A DNA stretch of 64,000 bases, from positions 10,400,001-10,464,000 of the forward strand of contig CM050672.1 of assembly GCA_027574665.1 (NCBI GenBank). The letters run 5' to 3'. A program made the translations under genes and the position numbers. Below the pieces are notes generated by a model that was not told the DNA's origin, made no database searches, and saw only the letters and a program-made list of their open reading frames with translations. This document shows positions 14,401-26,900 of this stretch, in pieces; position 1 is the first letter of the stretch; the number at the start of each line of letters is the position of its first letter. The DNA comes from Rhynochetos jubatus. Its lineage: Eukaryota; Chordata; Aves; Eurypygiformes; Rhynochetidae.

Positions 14401-17400
14401 TCAAGAGCAGGGTGTGGAGCAAGGCAGGCCTCAAACCAGGTGAAGCTCCAGCCCAAAAGGCAGCCAAAATGCTCCCCACATCGGGGAGAATCTCAAGAGC
14501 AGGGGGTGGAGCAAGGCAGGCCTCAAACCACGAGAAGCTCCAGCCCAAAAAGCAGCCAAAATGCAGCCCACATCGGGGAGAATATCAAGAGCAGGGGGTG
14601 GAGCAAGCCAGGCCTCAAACCACGAGAAGCTCCAGCCCAAAAGGCAGCCAAAATGCAGCCCACATCCGGGAGAAACTCAAGAGCAGGGGGTGGAGCAAGG
14701 CAGGCCTCAAACCACGAGAAGCTCCAGCCCAAAAAGCAGCCAAAATGCAGCCCACATCGGGGAGAATATCAAGAGCAGGGGGTGGAGCAAGCCAGGCCTC
14801 AAACCACGAGAAGCTAAAGTCCAAAAGGCAGCCAAAATGCAGCCCACCTGGAGGAGAATCTCAAGAGCAGGGGGTGGAGCAAGGCAGGCCTCAAACCAGG
14901 TGAAGCTCCAGCCCAAAAGGCAGCCAAAATCCAGCCCACATCCGGGAGAAAATCAAGAGCAGGGGGTGGAGCAAGCCAGGCCTCAAACCACGAGAAGCTC
15001 CAGCCCAAAAGGCAGGTAAACTCCAGCCCACCTCCGGGAGAATCTCAAGAGCAGGGTGTGGAGCAAGGCAGGCCTCAAACCAGGTGAAGCTCCAGCCCAA
15101 AATGCAGCCAAACACCAGCCCACCTCCGGGAGAATCTCAAGAGCAGGGGTTGGAGCAAGCCAGGCCTCAAATCAGGAGAAGCTCCAGCCCAAAAGGCAGC
15201 CAAAATCCAGTCCACATCCGGGAGAATATCAAGAGCAGGGGTTGGAGCAAGCCAGGCCTCAAACCACGAGAAGCTCCAGCCCAAAAGGCAGCCAAAATGC
15301 AGCCCACCTCCGGGAGAATCTCAAGAGCAGGGGGTGGAGCAAGCCAGGCCTCAAACCACGAGAAGCTCCAGCCCAAAAGGCAGCCAAAATGCAGCCCACC
15401 TCCGGGACAATATCAAGAGCAGGGGGTGGAGCAAGCCAGGCCTCAAACCACGAGAAGCTCCAGCCCAAAAGGCAGCCAAACTCCAGCCCACATCCAGGAG
15501 AATAACAAGAGCAAGGGGGTGCAGCAAGCCAGGCCTCAAACCACGAGAAGCTCCAGCCCAAAAGGCAGCCAAAATCCAGCCCACATCCGGGAGAATCTCA
15601 AGAGCAGGGGGTGGAGCAAGCCAGGCCTCAAACCACGAGAATCTCCAGCCCAAAAAGCAGCCACAATGCAGCCCACATCCGGGAGAATCTCAAGAGCAGG
15701 GGGTGGAGCAAGCCAGGCCTCAAACCTCGAGAAGCTCCAGCCCAAAAGGCAGCAAAAATCCAGCACACCTCCGGGAGAATCTCAAGAGCAGGGGCTGGAG
15801 GAAGCCAGGGCTAAAACCACGAGAAGCTCCAGCCCAAAAGAAAGCCAAAATCCAGCCCACCTCCGGGAGAATCTCAATAGCAGGGGGTGGAGCAAGCCAG
15901 GCCTCAAACCACGAGAAGCTCCAGCCCAAAATGCAGCCAAAATGCAGCCCACATCCGGGACAATATCAAGAGCAGGGGGTGGAGCAAGCCAGGCCTCAAA
16001 CCACGAGAAGCTCCAGCCCAAAAGGCAGCCAAAATGCAGCCCACATCCGGGAGAATCTCAAGAGCAGGGGGTGGAGCAAGCCAGGCCTCAAACCACGAGA
16101 AGCTCCAGCCCAAAAGGCATCCAAAATGCAGCCCACATCCGGGAGAATCTCAAGAGCAGGGGGTGGAGCAAGCCAGGCCTCAAACCACGAGAAGCTCCAA
16201 CCCAAAAGGCAGCCAAAATGCAGCCCACATCTGGGAGAATATCAAGAGCAGGGGGTGGAGCAAGCCAGGCCTCAAACCACAAGAAGCTCCAGCCCAAAAG
16301 GCAGCCAAAACGCAGCCCACATCCGGGAGAATCTAAAGGGTAGGGGGTGGAGCAAACCAGGCCTCAAACCACGAGAAGCTCCAACCCAAAAGGCAGCCAA
16401 AATGCAGCCCACATCCGGGAGAAAATCAAGAGTAGGGGGTGGAGCAAACCAGGCCTCAAACCACGAGAAGCTCCAACCCAAAAGGCAGCCAAAATGCAGC
16501 CCACATCCGGGAGAAAATCAAGAGCAGGGGGTGGAGCAAGCCAGGCCTCAAACCACGAGAAGCTCCAGCCCAAAAGGCAGCCAAAATGCAGCCCACATCC
16601 GGGAGAAAATCAAGAGCAGGGGGTTTAGCAAGCCAGGCCTCAAACCAGGAGAAGCTCCAGCCCAAAATGCAGCCAAAATGCAGCCCACATCCGGGAGAAT
16701 CTCAAGAGCAGGGGGTGGAGCAAGCCAGGCCTCAAACCACGAGAAGCTCCAGCCCAAAAGGCAGCCAAAATGCAGCCCACATCAGGGAGAATCTCAAGAG
16801 AAGGGGGTGGAGCAAGCCAGGCCTCAAACCAGGAAAAGCTCCAGCCCAAAAGGCAGCCAAAATGCAGCCCACATCCGGGAGAATCTCAAGAGCAGGGGGT
16901 GGAGAAAGCCAGGCCTCAAACCACGAGAAGCTCCAGCCCAAAAGGCAGCCAAAATGCAGCCCACATCCGGGAGAATCTCAAGAGCAGGGGGTGGAGCAAG
17001 CCAGGCCTCAAACCACGAGAAGCTCCAGCTCAAAATGCAGCCACAATCCAGTCCACCTCCGGGAGAATCTCAAGAGCAGGGGGTGGAGCAAGCCAGGCCT
17101 CAAACCACGAGAAGCTCCAGCTCAAAAGGCAGCCAAAATCCAGCCCACATCCAGGAGAAAATCAAGAGCAGGGGGTGTAGCAAGCCAGGCCTCAAACCAG
17201 GAGAAGCTCCAGCCCAAAATGCAGCCAAAATGCAGCCCACATCCGGGAGAATCTCAAGAGCAGGGGGTGGAGCAAGCCAGGCCTCAAACCACGAGAAGCT
17301 CCAGCCCAAAAGGCAGCCAAAAGGCAGCCCACATCTGGGAGAATCTCAAGAGCAGGGGGTGGAGCAAGCCAGGCCTCAAACCACAAGAAGCTCCAGCCCA

Positions 17401-19451
17401 AAAGGCAGCCAAAATGCAGCTCACATCCGGGAGAATCTCAAAAGCAGGGGGTGGAGCAAGCCAGGCCTCAAACCACGAGAAGATCCAGCCCAAAAGAAAT
17501 CTAAACTCCAGCCCACATCTGGGAGAATCTCAAGAGCAGGGGGTGGAGCAAGCCAGGCCTCAAACCACGAGAAGCTCCAGCCCAAAAGGCAGCCAAAATG
17601 CAGCCCACGTCCGGGAGAATCTCAAGAGCAGGTGGTGGAGCAAGGCAGGCCTCCAACCACAAGAAGATCCAGCCCAAAATAAAGCCAAAATGCAGCCCAC
17701 ATCCGGGACAATATCAAGAGCAGGGGATGGAGCAAGCCAGGCCTCAAACCACGAGAAGCTCAAGCCCAAAAGGCAGCGAAAATCCAGCACACATCCGGGA
17801 TAAAATCAAGAGCAGGGGGTGGAGCAAGCCAGGCCTCAAACCACGAGAAGCTCCAGCCCAAAAGGCAGCCAAAATGCAGCCCACATCCGGGAGAATCTCA
17901 AGAGCAGGGGGTGGAGCAAGCCAGGCCTCAAACCACGAGAAGCTCCACCCCAAAATGCAGCCAAAATCCAGCTCACATCAGGGAGAATATCAAGAGCAGG
18001 GGGTGGAGCAAGCCAGGGCTCAAACCTCGAGAAGCTCCAGCCCAAAAGGCAGCCAACCTCCAGCCCACCTCCCGGAGAATCTCAAGAGCAGGGGGTGGAG
18101 CAAGCCAGGCCTCAAACCACGAGAAGCTCCAGCCCAAAAGGCAGCCAAAATGCAGCCCACATCAGGGAGAATCTCAAGAGAAGGGGGTGGAGCAAGCCAG
18201 GCCTCAAACCAGGAAAAGCTCCAGCCCAAAAGGCAGCCAAAATGCAGCCCACATCCGGGAGAATCTCAAGAGCAGGGGGTGGAGCAAGCCAGGCCTCAAA
18301 CCACGAGAAGCTCCAGCCCAAAAGGCAGCCAAAATGCAGCCCACATCCGGGAGAATCTCAAGAGCAGGGGGTGGAGCAAGCCAGGCCTCAAACCACGAGA
18401 AGCTCCAGCTCAAAAGGCAGCCAAAATCCAGCCCACATCCAGGAGAAAATCAAGAGCAGGGGGTGTAGCAAGCCAGGCCTCAAACCAGGAGAAGCTCCAG
18501 CCCAAAATGCAGCCAAAATGCAGCCCACATCCGGGAGAATCTCAAGAGCAGGGGGTGGAGCAAGCCAGGCCTCAAACCACGAGAAGCTCCAGCCCAAAAG
18601 GCAGCCAAAAGGCAGCCCACATCTGGGAGAATCTCAAGAGCAGGGGGTGGAGCAAGCCAGGCCTCAAACCACGAGAAGCTCCAGCCCAAAAGGCAGCCAA
18701 AATGCAGCTCACATCCGGGAGAATCTCAAGAGCAGGGGGTGGAGCAAGCCAGGCCTCAAACCACGAGAAGATCCAGCCCAAAAGAAATCTAAACTCCAGC
18801 CCACATCTGGGAGAATCTCAAGAGCAGGGGGTGGAGCAAGCCAGGCCTCAAACCACGAGAAGCTCCAGCCCAAAAGGCAGCCAAAATGCAGCCCACGTCC
18901 GGGAGAATCTCAAGAGCAGGTGGTGGAGCAAGGCAGGCCTCCAACCACAAGAAGATCCAGCCCAAAATAAAGCCAAAATGCAGCCCACATGCAGGACAAT
19001 ATCAAGAGCAGGGGATGGAGCAAGCCAGGCCTCAAACCACGAGAAGCTCAAGCCCAAAAGGCAGCGAAAATCCAGCACACATCCGGGATAAAATCAAGAG
19101 CAGGGGGTGGAGCAAGCCAGGCCTCAAACCACGAGAAGCTCCAGCCCAAAAGGCAGCCAAAATGCAGACCACATCCGGGAGAATCTCAAGAGCAGGGGGT
19201 GGAGCAAGCCAGGCCTCAAACCACGAGAAGCTCCACCCCAAAATGCAGCCAAAATCCAGCTCACATCAGGGAGAATCTCAAGAGCAGGGGGTGGAGCAAG
19301 CCAGGGCTCAAACCTCGAGAAGCTCCAGCCCAAAAGGCAGCCAACCTCCAGCCCACCTCCGGGAGAATCTCAAGAGCAGGGGGTGGAGCAAGCCAGGCCT
19401 CAAACCACGAGAAGCTCCAGCCCAAAAGGCAGCCAAAATGCAGCCCACATC
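11401..19451. repeat. Segment of CTCCAGCTCAAAA and AGAAATCTAAACTCC units
   Basis: About 87 monomers. Marker variants are GGGAGAAAATC, ATCTAAAGGGTAGGGG (near 11728 and 16331), AGAAATCTAAACTCC (near 12709, 17495 and 18782), GGCCTCCAACCACAAG (near 12861, 17648 and 18936) and GGGATAAAATC (near 13011, 17798 and 19086). The stretches at 11.4-13.5 kb and 15.8-18.1 kb are two copies of one long block, offset by 4,603 bp on the left and 4,787 bp on the right. Two units were therefore gained or lost inside. No gene is seen. Confidence 0.8.
16694..19451. repeat. Tandem higher-order repeat of 15 then 14 units (1,380/1,288 bp)
   Basis: Copy 1 starts near 16694 and copy 2 near 18074. They align at an offset of 1,380 bp as far as about 17031, and at 1,288 bp (exactly 14 units) from about 17123 onward. 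Copy 2 therefore lacks one monomer, the one at roughly 17031-17122 carrying GCCACAATCCAGTCCACC. Identity is high with a few substitutions (for example GGAGAAAGCC at 16902 against GGAGCAAGCC in copy 2). The match fades near 18163 and 19451. This is a recent tandem duplication with a later one-unit deletion, or the reverse gain in copy 1. Confidence 0.85.
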
Positions 19452-20117
19452 CAGGAGAATCTCAAGAGCAGGGGGTGGAGCAAGCCAGGCCTCAAACCAC
19501 GAGAAGCTCCAGCCCAAAAGGCAGCCAAAATGCAGCCCACATCCAGGAGAAACTCAAGAGCAGGGGGTGGAGCAAGCCAGGCCTCAAACCACGAGAAGCT
19601 CCAGCCCAAAAGGCAGCCAAAATGCAGCCCACCTCCGGGAGAATCTCAAGAGCAGGGGGTAGAGCAAGCCAGGCCTCAAACCAGGAGAAGCTCCAGCCCA
19701 AAATTCAGCCAAAATGCAGCCCAACTGGAGGAGAATCTCAAGAGCAGGGTGTGGAGCAAGGCAGGCCTCAAACCAGGTGAAGCTCCAGCCCAAAAGGCAG
19801 CCAAAATGCAGCCCACATCCGGGACAATATCAAGAGCAGGGGGTGGAGCAAGGCAGGCCTCAAACCAGGTGAATCTCCAGCCCAAAAGGCAGCCAAACTC
19901 CAGCCCACCTCCGGGAGAATCTCAAGAGCAGGGCGTGGAGCAAGCCAGGCCTGAAACCACGAGAAGCTCCAGCCCAAAAGGCAGCCAAAATCCAGACCAC
20001 ATCCGGGAGAATCTCAAGAGCAGGGGGTGGAGCAAGCCAGGCCTCAAATCACGAGAAGCTCCAGACTAAAAGGCAGCCAAAATCCAGTCCACATCCGGGA
20101 GAATCTCAAGAGAAGGA

Positions 20118-20718
20118 GGTGGAGCAAGCCAGGCCTCAAACCACGAGAAGCTCCAGCCCAAAAGGCATCCAAAATGCAGCCCACATCCAGGAGAATCTCA
20201 AGAGCAGGTGGTGGAGCAAGCCAGGGCTCAAACCACGAGAAGCTCCAGCCCAAAAGGCAGCCAAAATGCAGCTCACATCCGGGAGAATCTCAAGAGCAGG
20301 GGGTGGAGCAAGCCAGGCCTTAAAAACCTCGAGAAGCTCCAGCCCAAAAGGCAGCCAAACTCCAGCCCACCTCCGGGAGAATCTCAAGAGCAGGGGGTGG
20401 AGCAAGCCAGGCCTCAAACCACGAGAAGCTCCAGCCCAAAAGGCATCCAAAATGCAGCCCACATCCAGGAGAATCTCAAGAGCAGGTGGTGGAGCAAGCC
20501 AGGGCTCAAACCACGAGAAGCTCCAGCCCAAAAGGCAGCCAAAATGCAGCTCACATCCGGGAGAATCTCAAGAGCAGGGGGTGGAGCAAGCCAGGCCTTA
20601 AAAACCTCGAGAAGCTCCAGCCCAAAAGGCAGCCAAACTCCAGCCCACCTCCGGGAGAATCTCAAGAGCAGGGGGTGGAGCAAGCCAGGCCTCAAACCAC
20701 GAGAAGCTCCAGCCCAAA
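20118..20718. repeat. 278-bp (three-unit) tandem duplication, exact
   Basis: Bases 20118-20440 equal 20396-20718 with no mismatch that I can find. The offset is 278 bp: three 92-bp units plus the two extra bases of a CCTTAAAAACC unit. The cassette holds AAAAGGCATCC, then CAGGTGGTGG with CCAGGGCTC, then GCAGCTCACATCC, then CCTTAAAAACC. The related block at 13.5-14.5 kb (offset 6,075 bp) has this cassette only once, at 14043-14320. The duplication in the right block therefore came after the two blocks separated, or was lost on the left. Confidence 0.9.
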
Positions 20719-21769
20719 CGTCAGCCAAAATGCAGCCCAGCTGGAGGAGAATCTCAAGAGCAGGGTGTGGAGCAAGGCAGGCCTCAAACCAGGTGAAGCT
20801 CCAGCCCAAAAGGCAGCCAAACTCCAGCCCACCTCCAGGAGAATCTCAAGAGCAGGGGGTGGAGCAAGCCAGGCCTCAAACCACGAGAAGCTCTAGCCCA
20901 AAAGGCAGCCAAAATCCAGCCCACATCCGGGAGAAACTCAAGAGCAGGGTGTGGAGCAAGCCAGGCCTCAAACCACGAGAATCTCCAGCCCAAAAGGCAG
21001 CCAAAATGCAGCCCACATCCAGGACAATATCAAGAGCAGGGGGTGGAGCAAGCCAGGCCTCAAACCACGAGAAGCTCCAGCCCAAAAGGCAGCCAAAATC
21101 CAGCCCACCTCCGGGAGAATCTCAAGAGCAGGGGGTGGAGCAAGCCAGGCCTCAAACCACGAGAAGCTCCAGCCCAAAATGCAGCCAAAATCCAGCCCAC
21201 CTCTGGGAGAATATCAAGAGCAGGGGTTGGAGCAAGCCAGGCCTCAAACCACGAGAAGCTCCAGCCCAAAAGGCAGCCAAAATCCAGCCCACCTCCGGGA
21301 GAATCTCAAGAGCAGGGGGTGGAGCAAGCCAGGCCTCAAACCAGGAGAAGCTCCAGCCCAAAAGGCAGCCAAAATCCAGCCCACACCCGGGAGAATATCA
21401 AGAGCAGGGGGTTCGAGCAAGCCAGGCCTCAAACCACGAGAAGCTCCAGCCCAAAAGGCAGGCAAACTCCAGCCCACTTCCGGGAGAATCTCAAGAGCAG
21501 GGGGTGGAGCAAGCCAGGCCTCAAACCACGAGAAGCTCCAGCCCAAAAGGCAGCCAAAATGCAGCCCACATCCGGGAGAATCTCAAGAGCAGGGGGTGGA
21601 GCAAGCCAGGCCTCAAACCACGAGAAGCTCCAGCCCAAAAGTCAGCCAAAATGCAGCCCACCTGGAGGAGAATCTCAAGAGCAGGGGGTGGAGCAAGGCA
21701 GGCCTCAAACCAGGTGAAGCTCCAGCCCAAAAGGCAGCCAAAATCCAGCCCACATCCGGGAGAATCTCA

Positions 21770-22760
21770 AGAGCAGGGGGTGGAGCAAGCCAGGCCTCAA
21801 ACCACGAGAAGCTCCAGCCCAAAAGTCAGCCAAAATGCAGCCCACGTCCGGGAGAATCTCAAGAGCAGGGTGTGGAGCAAGGCAGGCCTCAAACCAGGTG
21901 AAGCTCCAGCCCAAAATGCAGCCAAACACCAGCCCACCTCCGGGAGAATCTCAAGAGCAGGGGGTGGAGCAAGCCAGGCCTCAAATCAGGAGAAGCTCCA
22001 GCCCAAAAGGCAGCCAAAATCCAGTCCACATCCGGGAGAATATCAAGAGCAGGGGTTGGAGCAAGCCAGGCCTCAAACCACGAGAAGCTCCAGCCCAAAA
22101 GTCAGCCAAAATGCAGCCCACGTCCGGGAGAATCTCAAGAGCAGGGGGTGGAGCAAGCCAGGCCTCAAACCACGAGAAGCTCCAGCCCAAAAGGCAGCCA
22201 AAATGCAGCCCACCTCCGGGACAATATCAAGAGCAGGGGGTGGAGCAAGCCAGGCCTCAAACCACGAGAAGCTCCAGCCCAAAAGGCAGCCAAACTCCAG
22301 CCCACATCCAGGAGAATAACAAGAGCAAGGGGGTGCAGCAAGCCAGGCCTCAAACCACGAGAAGCTCCAGCCCAAAAGGCAGCCAAAATCTAGCCCACAT
22401 CCGGGAGAATCTCAAGAGCAGGGGGTGGAGCAAGCCAGGCCTCAAACCACGAGAATCTCCAGCCCAAAAAGCAGCCACAATGCAGCCCACATCCGGGAGA
22501 ATCTCAAGAGCAGGGGGTGGAGCAAGCCAGGCCTCAAACCTCGAGAAGCTCCAGCCCAAAAGGCAGCAAAAATCCAGCACACCTCCGGGAGAATCTCAAG
22601 AGCAGGGGCTGGAGGAAGCCAGGGCTAAAACCACGAGAAGCTCCAGCCCAAAAGGCAGCCAAAATGCAGCCCACATCCGGGAGAATCTCAAGAGCAGGGG
22701 GTGGAGCAAGCCAGGCCTCAAACCACGAGAAGCTCCAGCCCAAAAGGCAGCCAAAATGCA
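21770..22760. repeat. About 1-kb block with near-identical copies at 24256-25246 and 25823-26400
   Basis: At an offset of 2,486 bp this block matches 24256-25246. At a further 1,567 bp the left part of that copy (in fact from about 24080 to 24830) matches 25650-26400. A more diverged copy lies at 15.05-15.85 kb, offset about 6,814 bp. All carry, in order, CCAGGTGAAGC, GCCAAACACCAGCC, CAAATCAGGAGAAGC, CCAGTCCACATCC and the AATAACAAGAGCAAGG unit. Block limits are approximate. The different offsets show successive partial duplications. Confidence 0.8.
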
Positions 22761-22914
22761 GCCCACATCCGGGAGAATCTCAAGAGCAGGGGGTGGAGCA
22801 AGCCAGGCCTCAAACCAGGAGAAGCTCCAGCCCAAAAGGCAGCCAAAATGCAGCCCACATCCAGGAGAATCTCAAGAGCAGGTGGTGGAGCAAGCCAGGG
22901 CTCAAACCACGAGA

Positions 22915-23900
22915 AGCTCCAGCTCAAAAGGCAGCCAAAATGCAGCCCACATCCGGGAGAATCTCAAGAGCAGGTCGTGGAGCAAGGCAGGCCTCAAACC
23001 ACGAGAAGCTCCAGCCCAAAACGCAGCCAAAATGCAGCCCACATCTGGGAGAATCTCAAGAGCAGGGAGTGGAGCAAGCCAGGCCTCAAACCACGAGAAG
23101 CTCCAGCCCAAAAGGCAGCCAAAATGCAGCCCACATCCGGGAGAAACTCAAGAGCAGGATGTGGAGCAAGCCAGGCCTCAAACCACGAGAATCTCCAGCC
23201 CAAAAGGCAGCCAAAATGCAGCCCACATCCAGGACAATATCAAGAGCAGGGGGTGGAGCAAACCAGGCCTCAAACCACGAGAAGCTCCAGCCCAAAAGGC
23301 AGCGAAAATTCAGGCCATATCTGGGGGAATATCACGAGCAGGGGGTGGAGGAAGCCAGGCCGCAAACCACGAGAAGCTCCAGCCCAAAATAAAGCCAAAA
23401 TCCAGCCCACCTCCGGGAGAATCTCAATAGCAGGGTGTGGAGCAAGGCAGGCCTCAAACCACGAGAAGTTCCAGCCCAAAAGGCAGCCAAAATGCAGCCC
23501 ACATCGGGGAGAATATCAAGAGCAGGGGGTGGAGCAAGCCAGGCCTCAAACCACGAGAAGCTCCAGCCCAAAAGGCAGGCAAACTCCAGCCCACCTCCGG
23601 GAGAATATCAAGAGCAGGGGGTGGAGCAAGCCAGGCCTCAAACCACGAGAAGCTTCAGCTCAAAAGGCAGCCAAACTCCAGCTCACCTCCAGGAGAATCT
23701 CAAGAGCACGGGGTGGAGCAAGCCAGGCCTCAAACCACGAGAAGCTCCAGCCCAAAAGGCAGCCAAAATCCAGCCCACATCCGGGAGAATCTCAAGATCA
23801 GGGCGTGGAGCAAGCCAGGCCTCAAACCACGAGAAGCTCCAACCCAAAAGGCAGCCAAACTCCAGCCCACCTGTACGAGAATCTCAAGAGCAGGGGGTGG
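22915..23900. repeat. About 1-kb block repeated at 26600-27585 and 28256-29220
   Basis: Offsets are 3,685 bp and then 1,656 bp (exactly 18 units). Shared markers in order are GAGCAGGATGTGGAGC, the AAATTCAGGCCATATCTGGG unit, AATATCACGAGCAGG, CCCAAAATAAAGCC followed by CTCAATAGC, GAGAAGTTCC, GAAGCTTCAGCTC, GAGCACGGGG and CTCAAGATCAGGGCG. The rare CCACCTGTACGAG at 23868-23880 is also at 27553-27565, but reads CCACCTCCACGAG in the third copy. The second and third copies share extra sequence on the left (from about 26410 and 28066), so they are each other's closest relatives. Confidence 0.82.
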
Positions 23901-26900
23901 AGCAAGCCAGGCCTCAAACCACGACAAGCTCCAGCCCAAAAGGCAGCCAAACTCCAGCCCACATCCAGGAGAATAACAAGAGCAAGGGGGTGCAGCAAGC
24001 CAGGCCTCAAACCACGAGAAGCTCCAGCCCAAAAGGCAGCCAAAATCCAGCCCACATCTGGGAGAAACTCAAGAGCAGGGGGTGGAGCAAGCCAGGCCTC
24101 AAACCACGAGAATCTCCAGCCCAAAAAGCAGCCACAATGCAGCCCACATCCGGGAGAATCTCAAGAGCAGGGGGTGGAGCAAGCCAGGCCTCAAACCACG
24201 AGAAGCTCCAGCCCAAAAGGCAGCCAAAATCCAGCCCACATCCGGGAGAAAATCAAGAGCAGGGGGTGGAGCAAGCCAGGCCTCAAACCACGAGAAGCTC
24301 CAGCCCAAAAGTCAGCCAAAATGCAGCCCACGTCCGGGAGAATCTCAAGAGCAGGGTGTGGAGCAAGGCAGGCCTCAAACCAGGTGAAGCTCCAGCCCAA
24401 AATGCAGCCAAACACCAGCCCACCTCCGGGAGAATCTCAAGAGCAGGGGGTGGAGCAAGCCAGGCCTCAAATCAGGAGAAGCTCCAGCCCAAAAGGCAGC
24501 CAAAATCCAGTCCACATCCGGGAGAATATCAAGAGCAGGGGTTGGAGCAAGCCAGGCCTCAAACCACGAGAAGCTCCAGCCCAAAAGTCAGCCAAAATGC
24601 AGCCCACGTCCGGGAGAATCTCAAGAGCAGGGGGTGGAGCAAGCCAGGCCTCAAACCACGAGAAGCTCCAGCCCAAAAGGCAGCCAAAATGCAGCCCACC
24701 TCCGGGACAATATCAAGAGCAGGGGGTGGAGCAAGCCAGGCCTCAAACCACGAGAAGCTCCAGCCCAAAAGGCAGCCAAACTCCAGCCCACATCCAGGAG
24801 AATAACAAGAGCAAGGGGGTGCAGCAAGCCAGGCCTCAAACCACGAGAAGCTCCAGCCCAAAAGGCAGCCAAAATCTAGCCCACATCCGGGAGAATCTCA
24901 AGAGCAGGGGGTGGAGCAAGCCAGGCCTCAAACCACGAGAATCTCCAGCCCAAAAAGCAGCCACAATGCAGCCCACATCCGGGAGAATCTCAAGAGCAGG
25001 GGGTGGAGCAAGCCAGGCCTCAAACCTCGAGAAGCTCCAGCCCAAAAGGCAGCAAAAATCCAGCACACCTCCGGGAGAATCTCAAGAGCAGGGGCTGGAG
25101 GAAGCCAGGGCTAAAACCACGAGAAGCTCCAGCCCAAAAGGCAGCCAAAATGCAGCCCACATCCGGGAGAATCTCAAGAGCAGGGGGTGGAGCAAGCCAG
25201 GCCTCAAACCACGAGAAGCTCCAGCCCAAAAGGCAGCCAAAATGCAGCCCACCTCCGGGACAATATCAAGAGCAGGGGGTGGAGCAAGCCAGGCCTCAAA
25301 CCACGAGAAGCTCCAGCCCAAAAGGCAGCCAAACTCCAGCCCACATCCAGGAGAATAACAAGAGCAAGGGGGTGCAGCAAGCCAGGCCTCAAACCACGAG
25401 AAGCTCCAGCCCAAAAGGCAGCCAAAATCCAGCCCACATCCGGGAGAATCTCAAGAGCAGGGCGTGGAGCAAGCCAGGCCTCAAACCACGAGAAGCTCCA
25501 ACCCAAAAGGCAGCCAAACTCCAGCCCACCTGTACGAGAATCTCAAGAGCAGGGGGTGGAGCAAGCCAGGCCTCAAACCACGAGAAGCTCCAGCCCAAAA
25601 GGCAGCCAAACTCCAGCCCACATCCAGGAGAATAACAAGAGCAAGGGGGTGCAGCAAGCCAGGCCTCAAACCACGAGAATCTCCAGCCCAAAAAGCAGCC
25701 ACAATGCAGCCCACATCCGGGAGAATCTCAAGAGCAGGGGGTGGAGCAAGCCAGGCCTCAAACCACGAGAAGCTCCAGCCCAAAAGGCAGCCAAAATCCA
25801 GCCCACATCCGGGAGAAAATCAAGAGCAGGGGGTGGAGCAAGCCAGGCCTCAAACCACGAGAAGCTCCAGCCCAAAAGTCAGCCAAAATGCAGCCCACGT
25901 CCGGGAGAATCTCAAGAGCAGGGTGTGGAGCAAGGCAGGCCTCAAACCAGGTGAAGCTCCAGCCCAAAATGCAGCCAAACACCAGCCCACCTCCGGGAGA
26001 ATCTCAAGAGCAGGGGGTGGAGCAAGCCAGGCCTCAAATCAGGAGAAGCTCCAGCCCAAAAGGCAGCCAAAATCCAGTCCACATCCGGGAGAATATCAAG
26101 AGCAGGGGTTGGAGCAAGCCAGGCCTCAAACCACGAGAAGCTCCAGCCCAAAAGTCAGCCAAAATGCAGCCCACGTCTGGGAGAATCTCAAGAGCAGGGG
26201 GTGGAGCAAGCCAGGCCTCAAACCACGAGAAGCTCCAGCCCAAAAGGCAGCCAAAATGCAGCCCACCTCCGGGACAATATCAAGAGCAGGGGGTGGAGCA
26301 AGCCAGGCCTCAAACCACGAGAAGCTCCAGCCCAAAAGGCAGCCAAACTCCAGCCCACATCCAGGAGAATAACAAGAGCAAGGGGGTGCAGCAAGCCAGG
26401 CCTCAAACCACGAGAAGCTCCAGCCCAAAATTCAGCCAAAATCCAGCCCACCTCCGGGAGAATCTCAAGAGCAGGGGGTGGAGCAAGGCAGGCCTCAAAC
26501 CAGGTGAAGCTCCAGCCCAAAAGGCAGCCAAACTCCAGCCCACATCCGGGAGAATATCAAGACAAGGGGGTGGAGCAAGCCATGCCTGAAACCACGAGAA
26601 GCTCCAGCTCAAAAGGCAGCCAAAATGCAGCCCACATCCGGGAGAATCTCAAGAGCAGGTCGTGGAGCAAGGCAGGCCTCAAACCACGAGAAGCTCCAGC
26701 CCAAAACGCAGCCAAAATGCAGCCCACATCTGGGAGAATCTCAAGAGCAGGGAGTGGAGCAAGCCAGGCCTCAAACCACGAGAAGCTCCAGCCCAAAAGG
26801 CAGCCAAAATGCAGCCCACATCCGGGAGAAACTCAAGAGCAGGATGTGGAGCAAGCCAGGCCTCAAACCACGAGAATCTCCAGCCCAAAAGGCAGCCAAA

